Below, one piece after another: positions 23,098 through 35,058 of a stretch of DNA of 64,000 nucleotides. A program made the position numbers and the translations under genes. The DNA comes from Corella eumyota (lineage: Eukaryota; Chordata; Ascidiacea; Phlebobranchia; Corellidae), in NCBI GenBank assembly GCA_963082875.1, contig OY720103.1, positions 5,704,001 to 5,768,000 of the forward strand. Reading direction: 5' to 3'. Position 1 is the first letter of the stretch, and every line of letters begins with the position of its first letter. The notes beneath the pieces are model-generated. The model searched no databases, had not been told where the DNA came from, and was given only the letters and a program-made list of their open reading frames with translations.

Positions 23098-26000
23098 ACC
23101 AGTCCATAAAATCGATGATTTGAAATCCTTACAGCCTCTCGATAACAAAGTTGATTTTCATATTAAATTTTATTACTTAATTTTCTATGACAATGAGCAG
23201 AACTGTTAGCAAATAAATAAAAAGAACACGGCTGCTTATTAGGCTATTGATTTATACTACGCTGGCATGATCTAACAACATTATGTAATAAAATTTTATG
23301 GACGTTCTAACCGTTTTAACAGCAAGGCAAATAAGCGATCAAAGCCCGCCTAATAATTAAATATATTTCCCAGTTATATAATCTGATAATAGCATTATTT
23401 CCATTAATTACCCAAAATCCTATTTAAATTTTTATGGCAGTCTGGTAATATTTTAATTAAATTGAGAATTTAAATATTGTATCTTATATTTTGCACTTGA
23501 CTGCTTAAACAATGATTCGTTTGACTCAGTTAGTCTGTTTTGTACTTCCAATTATTAGCTGATTAAAGTATTAAAAATTATCTAACATAATTCCCAATTT
23601 TTACATTAAAAACTTGCACAATTATTTAAATAGCAATTTAAAAGCTAAAACAAACATATAACACCTTAATTCCTAACTTTAGGCCAAAACTAAGCGATTA
23701 TAATCTGACAATTTACTTAACTTTTAGCTGGCCTATTTCTTACAAAGCCGCGTTACTTAACATTTTGCTAGTAGCGGTTTTCTATGCGCTATACAAAAAG
23801 GAAATAGGAGCCGCCTAGCCCACGGCAGCAACGCACTTCACACCTCTGTGGTTACAACACAAACAACAAAGAACGAACACCTGGGCCCAAAAAATTGCGC
23901 TTCGACTTCTCATAGATTAAAAACGCGCAACTGATATTCGACTAATATTTGTGTGATGATACACATCACTTGCGACTGAAACTAATTTCGTATCTGACTA
24001 ACGTTATTATACACTGGCAGTGATCAACAACAGTCGAAGCCCATGCAAGATCAATAATCACGCACGCCGTTCTTTTGTTAGAAATTCGGTCAAGCAGAAA
24101 GGCATCGTTATAGCTTTCTATTGAAGCGGAGACCAGTTTTTATCAGTTTTTCCCTATGCTTTACAACTGTATATAACCAACAGCCGCGAAAAGACTAAAT
24201 GGAAGGCTGAAAATCAACACAAGAACCAGTTCTCTGACTTGTTTTCTTTTCCCCCAATGTCAACACTGATTCGAATAAAAAATTAGGCCCGGAAATATGT
24301 TTGAATAACAATAACATAGCAATGATAATGGCGGCAATCTCATCTTATTAGTTTGGGGGAAGCGGCCAGAGAGCGTTGCTATTCAAATACCAGGTGAAGC
24401 GATACAAAGGCCCAGGTGTCGCGAGCGACATTTATTAAAGGACTGAAGGTGTGAACCGTATAATTAACTGACATCGAGTACGTGTGTGACCAGGCCGGAA
24501 CAAAGCGACTTGAGCGTGCTACGGTAATTGTCAAATTACCTTGTGATCAGCGAGAACATGTTTTTAATAATGATAGATTATTTATTAACGATATTTATAT
24601 GGCACACAGCTGTCGCAATATTACAATATCGTTTGTGGCATTGTAAAAAGATATATTTCACTTAATAAATCGCTGTGATAATTTATTTTTATTTGTACAA
24701 CCTGACAATTTCTAGTTTAAACCGGGTATAGTCAGGTTTTTCATTTCAAGCCGTCCAAACACAAAGAACTGACGTACTAATCGCATGACAAATTAAATCT
24801 TATTACCAATTTTAAAATGCAATATATTTAATGGTCAACTGCGTCAAACCGAATCAATTATCCCTTCCGTATCATATAAATCAGATCGAATTCCTACAAA
24901 TTCGAAAGATTAAAATTACACGCTTGCCATTACATTGAATGGCCGCCAATCCATTAAACAGCAAGTGCTGAATAAATAGCGCCAACAAAGGCCCGTTCGA
25001 ACGGCAAACTTAGTTTTTTTCTAAATCGATCATCACACTTGATTAGGTAGCCAATAAAAATTTTCCAGCACAACACGCGGTCAACATTTATAAGCAACAG
25101 TACATTAATTTTTCGACGGCCGACAATATTAAAGCACGTTATACATTTTAAATATAATTATGCTGCTGAATCAGTAGGTGTCGATGTATTTTACTGAAAA
25201 ATCCAACGCTGGAACATACTGCTTGGAGGTTTTTTAGTCATGATATCAATTTGTAAAAATATTATCTGAACGACACTGTTTGGGTAATTAATTAACGCTT
25301 TTTTATCCCAAAACTATTTAGCTAAGTTTAAGAAGTAGTCCTTAAGTCATCACAATTTAACGGAAGTAACACTTTCGCAAGGTTCCCACGCACCTCAAAA
25401 TAACACTTTTGTCTGACCACACTACTTAACTAAAACAACGGCAAGAAATTCCTAATCAGCGCAAAAGTCATTCGTAGCTATAGTACTTACTGACTGAAAA
25501 GTCCCTTTAGCAGTTCAGAATGTTTTAATTTATATAATACGCAACAAACAGCACCTACTTATATCGCTAATGATCAAGCTTGCTATGAAATTCGAGTTAA
25601 CCTTATTCGTAATCTGGGTAAGAATTTCAATGTAACAGATTTCTTGCGCCATCTCGCGGTTACTTTTTTCTAAATATAGACGTACTTTTGAAAAATTTTT
25701 CCTATTTTTTCTGATAATTAAAAATCGTATATATATTTTCATGGCAGTGTTTTTGTTTGGACATAAGTCATAATAGAGATAATGTTAAAAAATATTAATG
25801 TTAAAATATATTTCAGGCCAAGGTCTTAAATTAAATTTAATCAAAGAGTTGCAAAAAGCCAGTTATTCTCATTGTAAGTTAACCGAATAAAATATTATAT
25901 TTTAATGATAGACTTTATATTTGTTTGGTCTTAAATGTTTGAACATATTGTTTGGTCGAACAAACGACATTTCTCTTTATAACCAGTTGCCATGGTCGAT

Positions 26001-26929
26001 CGGCATCCGTTTCGGGTTACGGTAAAACATAATAGTAGAATTAATGTTAAAACTTGTGCAAATAGAACAGTTTAATTGCATAAAATAATTGAAAAAATAT
26101 TTTATTTAACTAAAATGAATTTTTTTTCTCAGACGCACTAACAATTATCTGCTAATAAGTGTGAGCCGATTCTTCTAAAATAATGTCCTTAACTTAATCG
26201 AAGTTCTGGCTAATTAACTTAGGTTAGTTTGTAGAACATAAATTTTTACACAATTTTTAACTATTCTTATTTATAAAGCTTTAAACTCGCCCAATTTAAA
26301 TTTGTTTAAGTTTACAACAAATATTTGGAAAAAGTAATTGGTGCAAAGTTTAGCTTTTAAATATTAAAAGTAAAATGTGTTAAAAGTGATTGTGTTTCTT
26401 TAGCTAGCAAGTATCAACGCAACATACTAGTTTGTTAAATAAGAAGTTAACTTAATTTTACAGTTGAACGGCGCTGAATATAATTATAGGTAAATTTGTG
26501 GGTATAAAAAGAAACAAAAACACAACAGTGTAAAGCAACGACGCGTTTCCCTTTTTAAATCCATTATAAAACTCAATATAATGTAATCGTACTTAACTAT
26601 AAAACGTTCGAGAGTATAAATATGCTTATGAATTTGTAAAAAATAACAGTTAAAACAATCAATCTTTTAGATAATGTTTTTTTTTTGAACAGAGCTCGAT
26701 ATTCGTTTCCTACTAGAAACAGTTGCATTTTCTAAGACAATTTTGTAGATTGTTTTGAACAAAAAGAATTAATATAAATAAATAATATTATTAACAATTA
26801 AACTCAATAGGCAATGTTTTAAATAGATATAAAATAGTTTTCAGCAGAAGTTAGAAAGCTTTAACGTTGTTTTACAATAAGCTTAAGTTATATTTTTTCT
26901 GAGAAGGTTCAAAACGAATACCATATTTG
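23098..26929. other. Upstream region of RGM and intergenic DNA
   Basis: No coding exon recognised. Bases 23750-24530 are less AT-rich and lie 0.7-1.4 kb upstream of the RGM start, so they may hold its control elements. ACAAT-type words occur there. An 8-bp target duplication (CATATTTG, 26922-26929) marks the right end. Confidence 0.35.
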
Positions 26930-27517
26930 CAAAGGTGGGCACTAAACCGTTAATGCGTTAATCGTTAATTGCGTTAATCGTCAAAAAGTTAGATTTTTCG
27001 ATAAAATTTAACTTATAAGTTAACTTTAAAAATCGTTAACGGACCTGTTAACTTTCGTTAAATTGTGCTTCCGTTAAATTAAGTCCGTTAATTTAATATT
27101 TTTACAAGTTTACCATGGTAATATAAAAGTATATATGTTTTATTTTGCCGTTTAATGGGTTTAATCGTTTCAATTTTAAAGGATGTATTGACGATGTATG
27201 GACGATGTATTGACTGACGTATATACGATGTATTGACGACGATGACGATGTATTGAAATTTTAAACGATGCAGTTTTGAAAACGTCATTTAAACTTACGT
27301 TCGTGTAGTTAAAATATCAACTAAGATAAAAACTGCTGTTTTATTTAAATAGGGTCGTTTCTTTGTTTGTTTTATTTAAATTTTAACGTTAACGTTTATC
27401 GATAACTACCGTTACATTTTGTTTAAATTAACTTATTAACGTTAACGAAGTTAATATACTATGTAACGAATTACCACTTAACGAAGTTACTTTCTCGGTT
27501 AACTGTGCCCACCTTTG
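26930..27517. mobile_element. hAT-type non-autonomous transposon with 8-bp TSD
   Basis: Terminal inverted repeats CAAAGGTGGGCAC and GTGCCCACCTTTG are exact, and both sides carry the same 8-bp CATATTTG (26922-26929, 27518-27525). An 8-bp duplication and CA(A/G)NGGTGGGCA ends are typical of hAT elements. The 588-bp interior has no transposase. It is rich in GTTAAC and GTTAACG words (several forming inverted copies) and contains an internal minisatellite at 27180-27260. Confidence 0.88.
27180..27260 (+). repeat. 11-12 bp minisatellite inside the hAT element
   Basis: About six degenerate copies of GATGTATTGAC-type units, some reading GATGTATGGAC or with an extra GAC. Confidence 0.6.
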
Positions 27518-27794
27518 CATATTTGTAACGCTAAATAAACATTAAAAGTTTTAAACATGCAGGTTCTATGAAAATAAATAAATTTAGTTAATTACTTTTT
27601 AACATTTATATGAAAATAATACAAACAAATTACCCATTTTCTTGAACAAAACTAATAAGGTAATTAATTAGATAACATAACAAAAAATTACGGTATTTTA
27701 AAATTAGATGTTTAAGTGAGTACACTTTTTAATAATTACAAAATTCAATTTTTTTTATTTAAAATATGTTCTTTAATTTAAATTTTTAGAAAAC

Positions 27795-30700
27795 ATGAAT
27801 AAGGTAAGAACTAAAAAAATTAAAATTTTACTTAAATTTTGATTTAATGCAATAGTATATTTTTCATTTAGATTATCTTTTAAAACTATGTTATGTTAAA
27901 ATAATCCTTTAGGGTATATTTTAGTCATATTTTACAAATATAATATATATTTTTTAAACAAAATAAGAACATTTTATCCAAAAAATGTTAAATAACTTTA
28001 ATACTTATTTTTAAACAACCCAAACAGTTTAAAATTTTTATTTTTGGTATTTAAATAAAAATAAAATTTAGTTATTAACCTAAAAACTTAATACTACTGT
28101 TTAAATCACTAATTTTTAAGATCTAATTAATGTTTTATGATTTTTATTTTTATGTTCATGGAACAACAGCATGTAAGTATTAAACAAAACTATTTTAACA
28201 ATCTTTAAAACAACTTAGTGTTAAAATGATATTTCTTACTTAATGGAATTAACTATGTAGTAGTATTATTATAAAAAATAGATAAAATATAAACTATAAT
28301 TTTAATGCAAATTAATACTAGACTCTGAAAATGGCTATAGAGAAATATGTAGGAAGTATGAACAAGGTAATCACTACTTACTCAATAAATAAAACCTGAC
28401 AGTTTAAATTAAAGTAATCTAAGTCATTAATATATTGAAAAATTGTATTCTTATTTGGGCTTTACCCAAAGTTTTGTAATAAAAGGCTATCCCTGTCTGT
28501 AACTTTTTAAAAATAAAAACATTTTTCCAAAGATAGCACATGCTTTACTTAAATTATATAAATCTTTAACAGTTTTGTCAAGACCAGGCTTTGGATAGAA
28601 AAGAGTTCGAAAACCAACATCAAAAAGCTGTCGAAAGTGCCTCCAAATTTCTTCCTTCCAATCAAATAAATCAAAAAGAATTTTTGGATTTTATAATCAG
28701 GGCCAAAAATGAATATGATTCAAAGAACAACAAATATAATACGGTTTGAATAACACAATCTTTTTTACGTTCATTAGAACATAATTTGGCATTTCAGAAT
28801 AACTGATGTACAAAATGGGCAATATTTTCAGCATTTTTTTTTTAGATGATACTTAGAGCTAAAAGCATGTATGCAGAAGAAATGGAAAAGGTAGATTACA
28901 ATTAGTTTAATACCAATAGTGTTAGGTTTAAATAAAGATGAAATATTTCAATAGGCTACTTCATTTTTAAGCATTCTACTAAACCTTTCTATATTGTTAT
29001 ATTATCCATACAAAAGGACCATGTGATAACTTATTATTGTCTATTAAAAAATATATATTTTTTAGTTATCTTTTTAATAAAAAAATATTTGAAGTTGCAA
29101 GACACTTGCTATATCACTTTAAACACAAATAAGCAAGACATTACATAACTAAAATATGAGTTTATAAAATTGCTAATCAAACCAATTTTCTGAGCTTGGC
29201 AGCTATGTAAAAATCATGCTCTTGATGAGGAAGGATTAGAAAACAACCATGAAAAGTCACTAAGTATTGTTAAAGAGTTTCTTTCCCGTAATCTTTTTAA
29301 CAACAAAAACTTTCAAGATTTTATAGAACTTACAAAAGCAGATTATAAAAAAATCAATGCAAGAAATTGGAAGGCAAGTTAATTTGTTAAATACAATTTG
29401 CTATAATGAAATAAAAGGATATTTAACTTAGTACAAATTATATTTATTTCTTAAACAAATTATTGTTTGAAACATTTGATAGTTATTACATAATTTGATC
29501 ATTTACAATAAATTTTCATAACAATATACTTAAATAATAAAAAAAAAATTTTAATTAGAATATCAAAGAACCCATAACTATTAAATTATAATAAAAAGCA
29601 CCTACAACTTTTCAGCTTACAAGACACACAATTTTCTAAAATAAAGAAAAAGGGGCAATAACAATGTGTTTTAAAGAAATGTTTAAAATAAATTCAATTA
29701 CCAGAAAAAAATGTAATGCAGGTCAACAACATTCTTGAACAAGACTTATATGAAATTGCAGATGAGTGCAAAACAACGACATTAAATCTCAGAACCACTC
29801 AAAGAAGCTTAACTGAGGAAAAAAAAGTAAGTAGCAATTTCTTTTTATGAACTTTTTAGGTAAAGTTTTTATAGCTTAAACTGTATTTTTCAAAATAAAT
29901 TATTTGAAATTCTTTTATTTTCACTTACAAGGTCCTAACAGTAAGCTGAAAATTTGTTTTTAAATCTTACAGACAAATGAATGTTTGGCAAAACAAAATG
30001 AAGAATTATTAAAATTTAATGACACACTTTCTCGAAAATTTCAACACTATGAAGAACAACTAAGGCAATCAGAAAAGGTATACAATTTATTCAATATAGT
30101 AAAAAACAAAGGAAAATACTTTAAATAAACTTGAAGATATTATTTAAGAGTTTTTATTAACACAGAAAATCATAAACCTTAATATGGAATTGCAAACATG
30201 GAAAGAAAAATGGTCCCAAAAAGATAAAGAATTGGAACAATCTCAAGATCAATCTACCAACAAAATCAAGGTAATCTGGCAGCGTAGTGTAGAAGTAAGA
30301 ATACTTGCTACACCACACATGCGGTTGTGGGTTCAATCCCTACTGCTCCCATGCTGTAGCGCCCTTAAGTATGGCGCTATAAACAATATTAACTCCTGCT
30401 GAGCCAGCACTTAATCAGCAGCATAATTACCGGGCAATTATAATCTATATAATATCCCAAACTGCCATAGGCAACTCGAGACTGGGTTCAAGTAACTAAT
30501 GTTACTCTAAGTTTAACGCTGCCGGTTAAATTTGAACCAACTCAGACATACTTTATTTGTTTAACAATAATAAGACAAAAATTTATGTTTTACAGTTTTA
30601 CAGTCCAAATGAGGTTGAAATATCCACAGACAAAGGTTTTCTTGGTAGAGGAGGTTTTGGATGTGTGTACCTAGGTTTTCTTAAACATTGTGGAGTAATT

Positions 30701-32050
30701 GCTATAAAATGCATTTCATTAACGGGATCCAAGCTTAAGATTCAAGATCAAAGAGACAAGTAACTTAACTTTAAAATTCATGTAAAATAAAGTTAACTAA
30801 ATGTCTAAAAACTTTTTTGTATATATTTACCTATACTCAACATGTTAAGGTCAACTTCATGACCTAAACATAGAGTAACATCCGCTACTCTGACCCAGTA
30901 ATTTTGGCAGATTGGGATATTATAGAATATAATTTCCCGATTATTAAGCTGCTGAAAGGCACTACAGCATGAAAGCAGTGGAGATCACCTTATATCGTTG
31001 GTTCCAGAATTAAATATTACAGAAATGATATATTTAACTTGCTAATTATGTTATAAGACAAATGTGGTAGTTTTTTTTTTTATTTAACTGTTTTTCTAAG
31101 GTTTAGAATAACTCAAATAACATATTATCTGTATAAAAAAAGAAAAACCTAAAATTTTATTTAAAATTTCATTTAACAGAATTATGCATGAAATTGATAT
31201 GTGTTCACAAGCTACTCATTTCAATATAGCTAGTTTCATTGGTTATACTGAGTGGGGCTCAATAAATCATAAGGAACTTTTACCAGAAATCGGAATTATT
31301 ATGGAGTACATGGGGGGTGGAAACCTTGAAGATTTAATGGTGACAAGAATTAAAGACATTAAAAACATACCCGCAGTAGTCAGACTTAGATTTGTTTATG
31401 ACATTTCGTGTGGCATTTCCTTCATCCACAACCTGCAAAAAGACCAAAGAATGACACATGGAGACTTGAAAATCGAAAACGTCCTCCTTTCAAGTGATCT
31501 TCATTGCAAAATTACTGATTTTGGTGGAGCTAACTTAGCAACTGTGACTGAACAATCAGATGTTGTTCTGAATACAAAAGGTGGGGAGCACACATGGCTC
31601 TACACAGCTCCAGAGCGACTTGCAAACATTAACTTAAAAGTTATGACAGCAATGGATGTATACAGCTATGGCATGATGCTTTTTATGATTCTTGCTCGAA
31701 GAAAACCATGGATAGACACCGAAAACAAGGAAAAAGAACATCACAAAAGTTTAGTGTTATCTGGAAAACGTCCACTTTTGCAAGAGATAACCGATTTAAA
31801 AAAATCAGTTTCAAACAATTCTGGAAAACTTATCACATTCCTTGAAGCTTTAATGAAAAAATGCTGGAATCAAAATCCAAAATCTCGTCCCAAAATGATT
31901 GAAGTAAGAGATCAAATTGAAGAAGAGCTTGCAAGGCAAAAGGATGTAGAAATAAAGCAAAGCATTGTAAACATTATCAAAGAAATGAAAATTGTGCCAG
32001 CGTTTAAATCTACCCATTCTTTTAAGCCAATTAAAAATTGTAGTTATTAA
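27795..32050 (+). CDS. Helical N-terminal domain plus RIPK-like (TKL) kinase
   Basis: Eleven-exon model, 597 aa, phases chain throughout: 27795-27803, 28170-28172, 28322-28366, 28573-28743, 28846-28890, 29203-29373, 29722-29826, 29973-30077, 30166-30270, 30596-30759, 31180-32050. Residues 1-253 are helical and charged. Two 57-aa exons are clear duplicates of each other (CQDQALD and CKNHALD, then Fx(1-2)DFI, K, Y), each preceded by a 15-aa exon; three 35-aa exons (five heptads each) follow and look coiled-coil. The kinase has a Gly loop GRGGFGCVYLG, AIK Lys291, HGDLKIEN in place of HRD (401-403), DFG and APE, so it should be active. The family is TKL, nearest RIPK types as far as I can judge. 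Exon 2 is a single codon (CAT). Intron 6 has a GC donor. The first two exons are the least certain. A second ATG at 28331 could serve. Confidence 0.82.
28170..28172 (+). other. Candidate 3-nt micro-exon (one His codon)
   Basis: CAT lies between a CAACAG acceptor and a GTAAGTATT donor. The surrounding sequence is shared with the micro-exon units at 60-61.6 kb. It keeps the frame between the neighbouring phase-0 exons. Confidence 0.5.
30276..30515 (+). repeat. SINE in kinase intron 9, with chimeric 3' end
   Basis: Head and body are well preserved. The 3' end stops at CTAAGTTTAA and joins CGCTGCCGGTTAAAT, which is the reverse complement of a SINE head, so the copy may be a recombinant with a lost inverted neighbour. 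Confidence 0.75.
30845..31010 (-). repeat. Partial SINE in kinase intron 10
   Basis: Minus-strand copy with GACCTAAACATAGAGTAACA and ACAGCATGAAAGCAGTGGAG. Much of the middle is deleted. Confidence 0.7.
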
Positions 32051-32091
32051 CTGTAAATAGTGAAAAAATTTTTCTTATAAAGACAAATTTT

Positions 32092-32097
32092 AATAAA
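32092..32097 (+). terminator. Polyadenylation signal of kinase gene
   Basis: AATAAA 42 bases after the stop codon. Confidence 0.5.
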
Positions 32098-32163
32098 GGA
32101 AGTTGTCACATATTCTATATGTCAATGTTGTTTATTGTAGTTAATCAAAATGTGTTTGATTAG

Positions 32164-32199
32164 GAAAAGCAATTGGAATCACAAGATTATTCCAAAAAA
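32164..32199 (+). pseudogene. Orphan coiled-coil exon downstream of the kinase gene
   Basis: Reads EKQLESQDYSKK between a GATTAG acceptor and a GTAAGC donor. It resembles the end of the gene's ninth exon (KELEQSQDQS). It is probably a leftover exon from a lost or rearranged duplicate. Confidence 0.4.
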
Positions 32200-33138
32200 G
32201 TAAGCCTACGTAAAAATATACCAAAATATAAAGTTAAATGTAACAGATTTTAACAACTGCTGTTATAAAAAGTTATTATTAAATAGACATAAATATATAT
32301 TTAGTACATTTGAATCACTTTATGATGTTTTTTAACCATTATTTTTTATTTGTATAATTACACTTTTATATAATTTCCAATTGCATTTTTACATTATTGT
32401 TATGCCATAAAAAAAATTCTTATTAGCAATTGTAAAAGAACTAGATAATGCCCGATACGTTTTTATAGTTAAATAAAATAACTTCTAAAGTTTACATTAG
32501 ATTGTTCATTTTAAATTTAATCATACATTTTATAGAACTAAAACAATAAATTTAGATACTAACAAATTAAATTGTTAAATTAAAAATTCAAAAAACTGAA
32601 TTTTCAAATGTTTAACACCTGCAAATATTTTTTTTAAATTACATCCGAAGTAACTAATTTACCTTAAAAAGTGGTCCAAAGAATATGTCCCATTTTTAAA
32701 GAAATTTTATAAACAAACTCCTAATCATGTTTTTTACAAAGTTGTATTAAGCCAACCAACGCTCATTAAATAAGTAAAATTGCAAAACTATTGCCCAATG
32801 CCGCTAACAGTGTAGTGATGTTATAATAAAAAAATTCTTCAAATAATGTTAAAAGAATTTCCATCAAACAAAAAGAATTGTAATTAAACAATTCTTCTAT
32901 TTTTCACTATGTCTGTACGTGGTGCACAAATTTTAAAATATCTTTACAAAATTTTAGTTCAAAAATCCAAATAATTTACATAATAAATAATAGTAATAAA
33001 TATATGACTAGTTAAAAAATAACATAGATCTAATTATTTTCCTGTAACAATTGTTTAGAATAACAACGCTTCGTGAACAGAAAAGATGTGACATTTTAAA
33101 ACAGACGTGTTGTTATAATTTTTTTTGTATATCTTTAC
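32200..33138. other. Non-coding AT-rich stretch
   Basis: Nothing recognised. Confidence 0.4.
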
Positions 33139-33366
33139 AGTTACTCCGACCCAGTCTCGAGTTGCCTGTGGTAGTTTGGGATATTATATAGATTATAATT
33201 GCTCGATAATTAAGCTGCTGATTAGGTGCTGGCTCAGCAGGAGTTTATACCGTTTATAGCGCCTTACTCAAGGGCACTACAGCATGAGAGCAGTGGGGAT
33301 TGAACCCACGACCTCATGTGTGGTGTAGGTGTAGCAAAGGTTTTCACCACTACACCACGCTGCCGG
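33139..33366 (-). repeat. SINE, 3' truncated
   Basis: Minus-strand copy running from GTTACTCCGACCCAGTCTCG to the intact head TACACCACGCTGCCGG. The tail is missing. Confidence 0.8.
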
Positions 33367-33668
33367 TTAAATAATAGAAGGACTAGGCATTAAAATTGCG
33401 TTCTTTATGCTGTTTAAAAACTACAACAGTCTGCTAAACCACTTACCAACTAACAGAATTACATTGTTAAGTTTGCTAACACCAAAAAAATCAAGAAACT
33501 TTTACAAGATTGAAAAAACGCTGTATTTAGAATTAACCATGTGCCCAGTGTTGTCATTTAAAAAAAATGTTTATTGTTATAAATATTAGCATATAAAACA
33601 CGTTTAAATAAATAATACTTTAAATAAATACGTATAAATATAAAAATATTGAGCTAAGTTTACAAAGA

Positions 33669-33776
33669 CCGCCAGCGTGGTGTAGTGGTAAGAACACTTG
33701 CTACACCACGATGAGGTCGTGGGTTCCATCCCCACTGCTCTCATGCTGTAGCGCCCTTGAGTAAGACGCTATAAAC
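33669..33776 (+). repeat. SINE head only
   Basis: CCGCCAGCGTGGTGTAGTGG to GTAAGACGCTATAAAC. The body and tail are absent. Confidence 0.75.
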
Positions 33777-33877
33777 AAAAGTTTAACTTTTAAAAGGTTT
33801 TACGCATTTCGATATAACACTCTTGTTTGGGCACACTAATTAACTAAAAACAATAAACAACCTGACAACCTTAATAC

Positions 33878-34146
33878 TGTGACGAATCCGCCATTTTCTT
33901 GTTTACGCTAAGTGTTATTATCTGTTCCTCAAGTCATGTGTTTACACCTCAAGTCACGTGTTTACACCGTTATCTCTATCATGTGGGTTGTATCACGTGA
34001 TTTATTAGTTAAACGTGTTGCAATGTATTATATGTAGTATTCGTTGTACAAGCTTGTGAACGATTGTTTGTGAACATTTTCGCAATAAAATCTATAAGAT
34101 TTAAACGGCTTTCATACAAAAGACTATCTGGCAAATAAACGTTACA
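33878..34146 (+). mobile_element. Solo LTR, Ty3/gypsy-like
   Basis: A 269-bp unit opens TGTGACGAATCCGCCATTTT and closes with GTTACA, flanked by the 4-bp duplication ATAC (33874-33877, 34147-34150). It is homologous along its whole length to the LTR at 58101-58364, though well diverged. A solo LTR left by recombination is the simplest reading. Old. Confidence 0.75.
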
Positions 34147-34150
34147 ATAC

Positions 34151-34300
34151 CTGTTAAATGTTAATTGTGCTAAAAATGTTGCATGCCTATGTCTTTGTTG
34201 TCTTTTAACGATATTTCGCAAGTCCTGCGTATTTAAATTTGGGCACTGCGCAAAAAAGAACGCCAATTTAACAATTTTTTTTAGGATTACGTGTAATGAG

Positions 34301-34332
<32 letters not shown>

Positions 34333-35058
34333 CAAAAATCTAGCAAAAAACTTTACAACAAGAAAGGCACAATGAATAAGATTAAGAAATTGGCTGTTAG
34401 AAACATGTAACAGATAATAGTTTTTCAAACTTCTAATAGTCTTTTAAACTTATAACTGTCCAGAATATAAACACATTTGATTTACGCCAGATCTAAAAAT
34501 TACAAAATATTTTTATATTTGCTTTAAAGTTCTTTTTTTACTATGTATGATTAAAAAACTAACCACCAAAACACCACATTTTATTTAGAAAAACAGTGTG
34601 CGTGTGCAATTTTATTATAGGATTAAAACCTGATAGGGTTTAATATATAATATTTCCAAAAAATATTCTTATTATTTTTTCTCCGACGTTCCTTATAAGG
34701 CTTTTAACATAAGGGTAGATTTTTAAATTCGTATTAAATGGTCTTACGTAAAACATTTTAATTAATAATGCACAATAAGTCCGATTTAATTTGTTTTTAC
34801 TAATATCACTAATTGAGGGTATTCACTTTTTTTATGAGAGGTTTACATTTAAGCAGTATAAGCAAAAAATAATAATTTTTTTTAATTACTATAATTTCTT
34901 TTTTCATAATTAGACCTTCTGAGAACAAAAATGTTAAATTTTTTTTAAATAACTTAATTGCAGTTTATTTTATTTAAAATTAGTTGAAAGAAAAATTAAA
35001 ACAATTTCAGAAATCTAAAAGTTATTATACTTAAATTTCAAATTATTAAATTTGGAAA
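34151..35058. other. Intergenic, with TA repeat
   Basis: A (TA)n microsatellite at about 34308-34332; otherwise AT-rich and featureless. The open frame overlapping the LTR on the minus strand is not a gene. Confidence 0.4.

Noticed and set aside
34009-34428. Minus-strand 139-aa frame
   Set aside because: Runs through the solo LTR and a TA microsatellite.
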